A DNA stretch of 64,000 nt, taken from the NCBI GenBank assembly GCA_034440635.1, contig JAOTON010000961.1:620001-684000 (forward strand), read 5' to 3'. This document shows positions 57,537 to 64,000 of this stretch, one piece after another. The DNA is from Lepas anatifera. Taxonomy: Eukaryota > Arthropoda > Thecostraca > Lepadidae. The notes under the pieces were generated by a model. It was not told the DNA's origin, made no database searches, and was given only the letters and a program-made list of their open reading frames with translations. The number at the start of each line of letters is the position of its first letter. The stretch's first letter is position 1. Made by a program: the position numbers and the translations under genes.

Positions 57537-57962
57537 AAAAAATCGATGACGACGATGTACATCGTTGCTGCACATAATATCAAATATGGTCAAAATTACC
57601 TCCTGAAGAAAAATAAAGCCCAGAGAAATGTAAAAAAACATTGTGTCATTCTGTCACTCTGAATGAGCATTCCTACCCAGTAAGGCACTTAGCAGTCACA
57701 GGTGAAGTAAAGATGACATTGTTGAACAAATGAATATGTGCTTCAACTGTTAAAAGTAAATATTCATTTGTTCAACAATGTCATCTTTACTTCACCTGTG
57801 ACTGCTAAGTGCCTTACTGAGTAGGAATGCTTATTCAGAGCGACAGAATGACACATAATGTTTTTCTACATTTCTCTGGGCTTTATTTTTCTTCAGGAGG
57901 TAATTTTGACTATATTTGATACTATGTGCAGCAACGATGTACATCGTCGTCATTGATTTTTT
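57537..57962. repeat. Long inverted repeat (200-bp arms, 24-bp loop)
   Basis: Arms 57537-57736 and 57761-57962 are near-perfect reverse complements (for example CGATGTACATCGT in both, and TGACATTGTTGAACAAATGA opposite its complement). They surround a 24-bp loop, TGTGCTTCAACTGTTAAAAG plus four bases. A diverged copy of the loop with flanking bases (TGTGCTTTAACTGTAAAAAG) occurs just outside the right arm at 57984-58010. A transcript would fold into a very long hairpin. Confidence 0.9.
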
Positions 57963-58082
57963 CTGTGTGCTTTTTCTGAGTTTTTCGATGTGCTTTAACT
58001 GTAAAAAGTAAATAGTCTCATGTGATTTCAAACTACCCACAAACAAGACATCGCATCCCGAGCGGCAGGTTGCACTGCAGCC

Positions 58083-58437
58083 TCCATGTCCTAGGACTCT
58101 CTGACCTGCGCGGCGGCGGTCCCACCAGCTTCCGCCAGTCTCAGTCTCTGACCTGCGCGGCGGCGGTCTCCACCCGTTTCAGTCTCTGACCCGCGAAGCG
58201 GCAGTCTCACCAGTCTCAGTCTCTGCCCTGCGCAGCGACGGTCTCACCAGTCTCCGCCAGTTTCAGTCTCTGACCTGCGCGGCGACGGTCTCACCAGTCT
58301 CCAGTTTCAGTCTCTGACCCGCGCAGCGGCGGTCTCACCGGTTTCAGTCTCTGACCTGCGTGGCGGTGGTCCTGCCAGTCTCAGTCTCCGACCCGCGCGG
58401 TGACAGTCTCACCAGCCTCCGCCAGTCTCAGTCTCAC
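58083..58437 (-). repeat. Minisatellite starting at the FN4 donor site
   Basis: About eight variable-length (roughly 37-50 bp) units built on CAGTCTCTGACCTGCGCGGC and GGTCTCACCAGTCTCCGCC. They run into the donor of exon 58622-58438, whose minus-strand junction is CGACG|GTGAGACTG. The unit carries CTGGTGAGAC or CCGGTGAGAC, so the donor core is repeated at least five more times within 350 bp. Confidence 0.8.
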
Positions 58438-58622
58438 CGTCGCCAGTCAGCTGGGTGTTGAAGCTGACAGGGCGGCAGGGTCGACCCTCGCCCGCCGCCG
58501 TGCGCGCCGACACCCGTACCGCGTACTCGCCCCGTGGGCTCAGGCCCGACAGCGGGTACACGCGGGTACCGGCCGGTACCGAGACGCGCTCCTCGCTGGC
58601 GGCCGCCGATACCGGTACTGTC
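58438..58622 (-). CDS. Dscam: Dscam-like receptor, FN3 domain 4, second half
   Basis: The exon completes the fourth fibronectin type III domain. The minus-strand acceptor is 'ccctgtgtggtacag', the donor GGCGACG|GTGAGA. Its opening base makes an Arg codon with the preceding exon (ATC AG|G ACA), so the protein reads YTVYIRTVPVSAAASEERVS across the junction. Further on, VYPLSGLSPRGEYAVRVSAR has the L-x-P-x-x-x-Y-x-V-R-V core of an FN3 F strand, then TAAGEGRPCRPVSFNTQLTG closes the domain with the typical A-G-x-G turn. It ends after one base. 185 bp, no break. Strongly G/C-ending codons. Confidence 0.87.
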
Positions 58623-58837
58623 CTGTACCACACAGGGAAGGCCGGTCATCCCACCAGCCTTGCTGCTGCACACTTACAAAAATGAACAAGGAGGAATGAC
58701 GTAAGTGGGGTTTAAACCACTACTACCGTTTTTTAGACCGAATGACAGAATGAAGGCCTACGCATGAAAAAGTGACTCAATAATAATGAACATTTCCCTA
58801 ATGCATACTTAAAACTATAGACGTCGCTATAGCAGGA

Positions 58838-59046
58838 TAGGGGGGGGCAGAACTTCTGCCTGCAGAAGCCTTCCCCAGTGGGGGAGGAGAACTTCTGCAG
58901 CAGAAGCCTTCTTCAGTAGAGGGGGAGGGGCAGAAGCTCTGCCTGCAGAAACATTACTCAGTGGGGGGAGGGAGAAAACTTCTTCCGCAGAAGCTTTCCC
59001 AGTGAGGGGGGGGCAGAACTTCTTCCGCAGAAGCCTTCCCCAGTTT
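58838..59046. repeat. 45-bp minisatellite in the FN4 intron
   Basis: Four to five copies of a unit around AACTTCTGCCTGCAGAAGCC plus TTCCCCAGTGGGGG. Each copy contains the small palindrome CTTCTGCNNGCAGAAG. It begins about 215 bp upstream of the FN4 second-half acceptor (58623) but does not touch it. Confidence 0.8.
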
Positions 59047-61050
59047 TCGTTCAAAACATTCCTATCACAACCGGGACCAACTAACTTAGAATGATATTAC
59101 CAGGGTAAGTGGAACGGTACGAGGAGTCAAAATCCTAGTAGTTTTTATCTTGGGAGGATAATTTTGTCTCAGCAAGGATATAAACTTCACTCATTGCGCC
59201 AAGTTCCCACTTTTTTGCCGGTGGTGACGTTCTTGCCCACACGTGGCAATGCCCAGAATATCATGTTTCTAATACACGTCGAGATCTGACCAATGTGGCT
59301 AAAAAAACACCCAAAACAAACAAAAAGATTGGGTAAGACAGAAAAGGAGGTAAAAGGCACATAAAAAGGGCAATGAGGTGCAGTATTTATTTGATGTTTT
59401 TATTTAATATGGTCTAAAAAGAGCAGGCGACGCCAGATAATTCATTCGATTCATCAGCTTTAAGAAATTTACATCGGACAACTTTTGTAAGCTTTAAACA
59501 TTTTATGAACCCTGTTTTGTGGGATGTCATCTGCTTCAAAAAGAAGCAAACATGCGATGCTCACCCATTCCATGAGTGACCGGATCACTCCTTCAAGAAA
59601 TGTATTTGTTCCCAGCCCCATTCGTTCAGCCAGTGAATTCGCGAGAATCATCAAGCATCGCATTTGTCTCATTTGGGTGGCAGCGTCAATTCATTACCAC
59701 TGTGAAGAGTGGCGGTGTCCTAGGCGACTCTCTCTGTGTTTAACGTTCCGGAACCAACATGAGACAGCGTGAGAGATGATGTTCGCAACTCAAGTGGCAT
59801 CGACCAAGTGCAAAAAAGTCCATAATGGGTTCAAAAGCAGACAAATGATGGACGCTAAACGGGAGGAAATCTCGATCCACGGACTTACATGAAACATGGT
59901 ACCTCTGAAATTGCTCGGACAGGGGTCGATTTGGGGAGCTGCCATAAGTTTTCGGGACGAGGGGGAACCCTAGTGTAAGTGGACATGAATTGTATTTTGA
60001 AGCCAACTTCCATACATTTTGGATGCTTTTTTATCCAGCAACGCCTCGCTTCAGACTTCCTAGATTCCTGATATCCTAATAGCAGGGGCAGACGTAGACC
60101 CGAGTTTTTTTTTTTTGGGGGGGGTTAGCAAACCCATGTCAGCCTCTCCTCCTGGGGGGAGCGAATATGTTTTTTGCTCTACGGACCTAGTGTAAACACC
60201 TTTTTTATAATTTATCCGGCATTTGGAGGGGGGGCAAAAGATAGTTTGGTCCCCCTCCAGCGCTTTGGGGGAGCCATGGCAGGAATGCCCCCCCCTGCGT
60301 CCGCCAATGCCTATTAGGGTATCTTAACGAAGTGAACATTTCCCAAACGCCATGGTGGATATCTTATCATTTGTTGCGAAATTTATCAGCATCACCGCCA
60401 GATTTCGAGATCGTAGGGGCGAGCCGATCGGTCTCCCTGGCGGTGGTGGGTACGAAAAGAGCAGAAACGGTGCCGAGGTATGGCAAATTGCGACCCTGCG
60501 TATGAATCAGACAGTAGGCGTTGTGCCGTCGAAAGCTGGGCTGCAGCATACGCACAACGGTACAAGCATCGCTGCTAATGCTTTGCCACGCGACACGGTC
60601 CGCGCGGCACCGCTGAATGCTGCACCGTGTTACATAGTGAACGCCGCGCCGCACAGCCAGCATGGCGCCGTCGTATACTGCGCCGTATTACACAGTGCGC
60701 GCCGCGTCGCCGATCACAGCCAAGCTAACGGTGTTTTGTTTACTGTCCATTGATCAACATGCCAATTACCGATGAAGTAACTGTGATAAATCAATAAACT
60801 GGGGACTTCCGATAAATCTCGGTGAACATACTTATCAACTGCATTTTCGGCTCAACTCCCCTCTGCAATCTTCCGAATTGTGTAGAAGTTTCCAGCTCAG
60901 GCTCGAGGAGTTGGCCAATAACATAAGACTATATTATCACCCATGGAGTTGCTAGCTTCACAAAACTTCTGTCTAGAGCCCTGCCTTCCGTCCCCAAACC
61001 CTTCCACACGTGCTAAAACCTCTTCAAAATGCGTCCTCCCATTAGCTCAC
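59047..61050. other. Dscam-like intron inside FN4
   Basis: The 2,428-bp intron separates the two FN4 halves. It holds the MITE at 60083 and a fragment of a subfamily D end at about 60400-60480 (GCCGATCGGTCTCCCTGGCGG). No exon otherwise. Confidence 0.5.
60083..60309. mobile_element. hAT-like MITE (227 bp)
   Basis: Ends CAGGGGCAGACGTAG and CTGCGTCCGCCAATG are imperfect inverted repeats. They are flanked by CCTAATAG (60075-60082) and CCTATTAG (60310-60317), an 8-bp duplication with one mismatch. Poly-T/poly-G interior. Confidence 0.7.
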
Positions 61051-61168
61051 CTGATGTACACGGTGTAGGAGACGACGACGCCGTTGGGACGCTGGGGCGG
61101 GAGCCAGCTGACCACGACACTCTGGGACGAGGTTGGCGCCACGGAAATGGCAGCCGGCTCCGAGGGCA
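61051..61168 (-). CDS. Dscam: Dscam-like receptor, FN3 domain 4, first half
   Basis: This is the most 5' exon of the receptor in the window. The minus-strand acceptor is 'ggcgtttgtcggcag' and the donor TACATCAG|GTGAGC. It opens with the last two bases of a split codon, so more exons lie upstream, beyond base 64000 or unrecognised. The product starts PSEPAAISVAPTSSQSVVVS and continues WLPPQRPNGVVVSYTVYIR. W-L-P-P-x-x-x-N-G-x-x-x-x-Y-T-V is the B/C-strand signature of Dscam FN4, the domain just before Ig10. It ends in phase 2, joining perfectly to 58622. The acceptor's pyrimidine stretch is weak. Confidence 0.87.
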
Positions 61169-62379
61169 CTGCCGACAAACGCCACGTGGCAGCACGAAAC
61201 TGTACACCAATCACAGGAATACCTACTCCGCCTTACCAGACTTCATCCATAATCCTACCTCACCCAGCTGGTTTGGGGGAGGGGCTGGAGCACACCGGTA
61301 GAATAAGAACTGCATCGATACAATGATGTTTGGGAGATGGTTGAAGTATATCCGAAAATGGTAGCAAAGTCATAATTCTAGGTTATGTATAGATATCTGT
61401 GTCTTCTCCTCACCTCCATCTTGAGATAAATACCTGAGCCCTCTTCATAAATTTTTATGACCGTTGTTTTTCATGCTTTCTAGTCCAACTAAAGGCATGC
61501 TTTCTCTAAGTTGTGTTTTAGTTTGTTTTAGACATACCGTGATACGTATTTGGAGTCAGAGTAACATTTGACCGATCGAGGATACCAATGTTCACCATGG
61601 GTGCGGATTTAATGATATGACTAAGATAATAAAATCGCTATTTTTCAATAATATATAGACAGAAAACCATTTTTGCAGAAAATCCTAATACCTTTTAAAC
61701 AGTATTAAAATGGGGGGGGGGGGGGGGGGTCCGCCCCCCCCCCCCCCCCCCGCCCCCCCCCCCCTATTAAAATGGAGTCTTTCACCACTACTGAAAATAC
61801 TGTATCCAGAGTGGCGGTGATTCGCACGCTGTTGATACTGTTGATTGGCGCGGTATTCCTTGTAAGTGACGACGAGGAGAGAGAGAGAGAGAGAGAGAGG
61901 CCGAAACAGCTGACAAACAATACTTCCGACAAAAAAAAAAAAAAAAGTTGGGTTGAAAAATATATATATAAATATTGTGGAGTGGTATACGCAATTTGGA
62001 CGAATTTGGTTATGGTTGTGTGCGTGTTCCTTCGCAAACGCTTTCTTTGGTGTGAAGTGAGTTGCGGGTGAAAAACAACGGTTTCAAGAAGGGTAGGAGA
62101 CACTTAGGTGCATTTTGAGACCTCTAAAGCTCTTGAAAATGTCACTTGTCTCACGACCTTGCCTGTTCACAGCATGCATACTAATGCTACCCTGATAGCC
62201 GAGCTACACACCTGATTACGTAAGCCAGTCCAATGCGCCAAAGTGGGAAAATCACGTATTCACACAGCTCCGTATTCTTAATCATTTCTCTTCTGTACTA
62301 TTTTCTCTGCTTAGTTGTATACATGCATGCATTATCATAATCTTTCTACAACAATCACTGATGAGGTGTTTTTGTTTCT
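61169..62379. other. Intron sequence with simple repeats
   Basis: Contains the G-run/C-run palindrome at 61703-61775 (separate entry), a GA microsatellite at about 61878-61901 and an A-run at 61931-61947. No exon recognised. Confidence 0.5.
61703..61775. repeat. Poly-G/poly-C foldback between 11-bp direct repeats
   Basis: TATTAAAATGG occurs at 61703-61713 and again at 61765-61775. Between them lie a run of about 18 G and more than 30 almost pure C, a perfect G:C hairpin. Either a local snap-back duplication or an assembly artefact. Confidence 0.8.
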
Positions 62380-63412
62380 TTAACCCGCGCCCCACCGGGG
62401 TCCGGCGACACCTTCGCCCCACCGGGGGGCCATCGATGGCCCCCCTCTAACTCCGAAAATATGGGCGTTAGCGCAAATCTGCAAAGTGCAATAGAAAGCT
62501 CGCGTGAATTCAGTAAGAAATTACTTCGCATGTTTTAGTGCTCAGGTCAATGGTTTGACCTCCAGAGGTCAAATTAGGTCAATATCGGCTATTTTCACTC
62601 AAATATGCAATGATTAAGCAAACTGGGCATAACTCTTATGTCATTAGAGCTATTGAGGCCTAATAAAGTACATTTGATAGCAAATTGCCAGTACTTTTTC
62701 CGCTATGTGGAACGTAAAGACCTCCCGCCAGTGGTTTGACCGCCAGAGGTCACCTCGTGACCTGATATGACCTAAGGTCACGAAAGGTCAAAAAGTGACC
62801 TTGCTGTATATCAAATGAAAGCCAGTGACAAGACAAACACGATGGTGTTTGTTTCACCGCTTTATCTTAATTAGGTCAAAAGTTATTGTCAAAATACTGT
62901 TTTTGACCTCTGGTGACCTTGGATGACCTTGGAAAAGTCAAAGGGCAAATATGACCCCTGGGATCCGTGAAAGGGTGTCCAAAAACGTTGTTCTGAGCAG
63001 TCTGAGTATTTGCAATCATTTTTGTGGCTTTTATATCATGAAACAGGTTTTCCCCATGCTTTGTCAATGGGAGAGGTCACCTCGTGACCTGACCTCAGGG
63101 CACGAAATCGAAAAAATCCCGGATATACACCTTGTAGACCCTGGAGGGGTCATGAAGTGTAGGAAGTTTCAAATTGATCGACTTTGAAATGTAGCTCTTA
63201 CAGAGCTCTAAAGGTGAAGTGAGGTGACCTTGGTTGACCTCGTCTTGTGACCTGACCTTGGGTGACCCGGGGTAAAAATTTCAGGGATGATGGGAAAATG
63301 ACGCAGTGAGAGGTAGAGCCCTCAACCGCGGTGCTGCGCCTCGTCGTTTTTTTGCTATCCCGGAAAAACCTTAGGGGGGCCATCGATGGCCCCCCGGTGG
63401 GGCGAGGGTTAA
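62380..63412 (-). mobile_element. piggyBac-like non-autonomous element, subfamily A, copy 3
   Basis: The best preserved copy: TTAA at 62380-62383 and 63409-63412, ends CCCGCGCCCCACCGGGG and CCCCGGTGGGGCGAGGG. A near-identical internal sequence to 55499-56519 suggests recent activity. The subterminal GGGCCATCGATGGCCC palindrome is intact at both ends. No transposase encoded. Confidence 0.9.
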
Positions 63413-64000
63413 ATCAGCCCAGCTCGACTCCCAGCTAGACATCCCAATGAGGACATTCAACACATCTGAATGCGTAACACGCAACCGTAGTCTATCCCCT
63501 TAATTAGTCGGACGCCGGAAACGTAATTGCATTGTAGAAATTTGCCCGCCGGCCAAGTGTTCGAGTTCCGTATCAAATTAGTGGATGCTGTACACAACAC
63601 TGTGCCTCAGCTTCAAACAATGGCGAAGTTGGACGGTGAAGTTGTAACTAGGCATGTGTTGCGGGCCTAGTAAACAGTACAGACGCGTCCTATCTAGTGC
63701 CGATGCTAACATTCTGACTGAGCAGCGCAGATGTATGGGTAAGGGCGGGTAAGCAGCGCAGATGTATATGCACGAGAATGGATGCACTAGTTCTGGCTGA
63801 CTAAGCTGAGAGCGCCAGTACCAGTACCGATGAATCGGTACTGATTTCCCTGAACGTACCGCGGGTACACCCATACCACGAACCGGCACTTCTCTCAATT
63901 TTGACCGTCTTATCTGCCATTAAAGGCCCTGAATGCTCTTACGAGCACCGCGGCTTTTGCTGTTTTTCTGCGCGGTTTGTATAACAGTTACGCCTAACTT
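63413..64000. other. Intron sequence without recognised feature
   Basis: No exon of the receptor (expected: FN3 domain 3) was found before the window edge. Confidence 0.45.

Noticed and set aside
1..64000. CRISPR arrays, operons, ribosome-binding sites, rRNA genes
   Set aside because: None found. Split genes with GT-AG introns, MITEs and SINEs show this is animal nuclear DNA, and the tandem arrays lack a spacer-repeat structure.

Overview
The window is eukaryotic genomic DNA. It is dominated by the 3' half of one large, intron-rich gene on the minus strand that encodes a Dscam-like cell-surface receptor. Eleven exons, found by reading split codons across GT-AG junctions, join in one uninterrupted frame of 1,776 coding bases. 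From high to low coordinates they give FN3 domain 4 (61168-61051, 58622-58438), Ig domain 10 (49432-49291, 43118-42991), FN3 domain 5 (42624-42351), FN3 domain 6 (39052-38859, 29898-29743), the transmembrane helix (20492-20358) and three cytoplasmic exons (18791-18657, 14601-14423, 11419-11290). The FN4-Ig10-FN5-FN6-TM order and a CPYATF motif in the tail are diagnostic of Dscam. The 5' part (Ig1-9, FN1-3, any alternative exon clusters) lies beyond base 64000. The 3' end is uncertain; one candidate terminal exon is at 3905-3736.

The exons are GC-rich with G/C-ending codons and the introns are long (0.37-9.3 kb). An arthropod, plausibly a crustacean, is the best guess, but this is inference from the protein and the base composition only.

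The introns are built largely from non-autonomous DNA transposons: (i) TTAA-flanked elements of about 0.9-1.2 kb, piggyBac-like in their TTAA-CCC ends, full of AGGTCA half-sites and partly mosaic in their termini; (ii) hAT-like MITEs with 8-bp target duplications; (iii) a tRNA-headed SINE; (iv) a 200-bp-arm foldback element. Two small plus-strand coding pieces sit inside Dscam introns: a THAP zinc-finger exon (45644-45869) and a short PIP-box-like first exon (25392-25447). A 4.7-kb degenerate minisatellite (32939-37690) fills much of the FN6 intron.

The most unusual feature is that five of the eleven Dscam exons touch an intronic minisatellite that starts at, and multiplies, their own splice junction. 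The clearest cases are the CPYATF exon, whose acceptor and first codons are repeated upstream, and the last tail exon, which is enclosed by tandem arrays on both sides and whose donor is copied about nine times.
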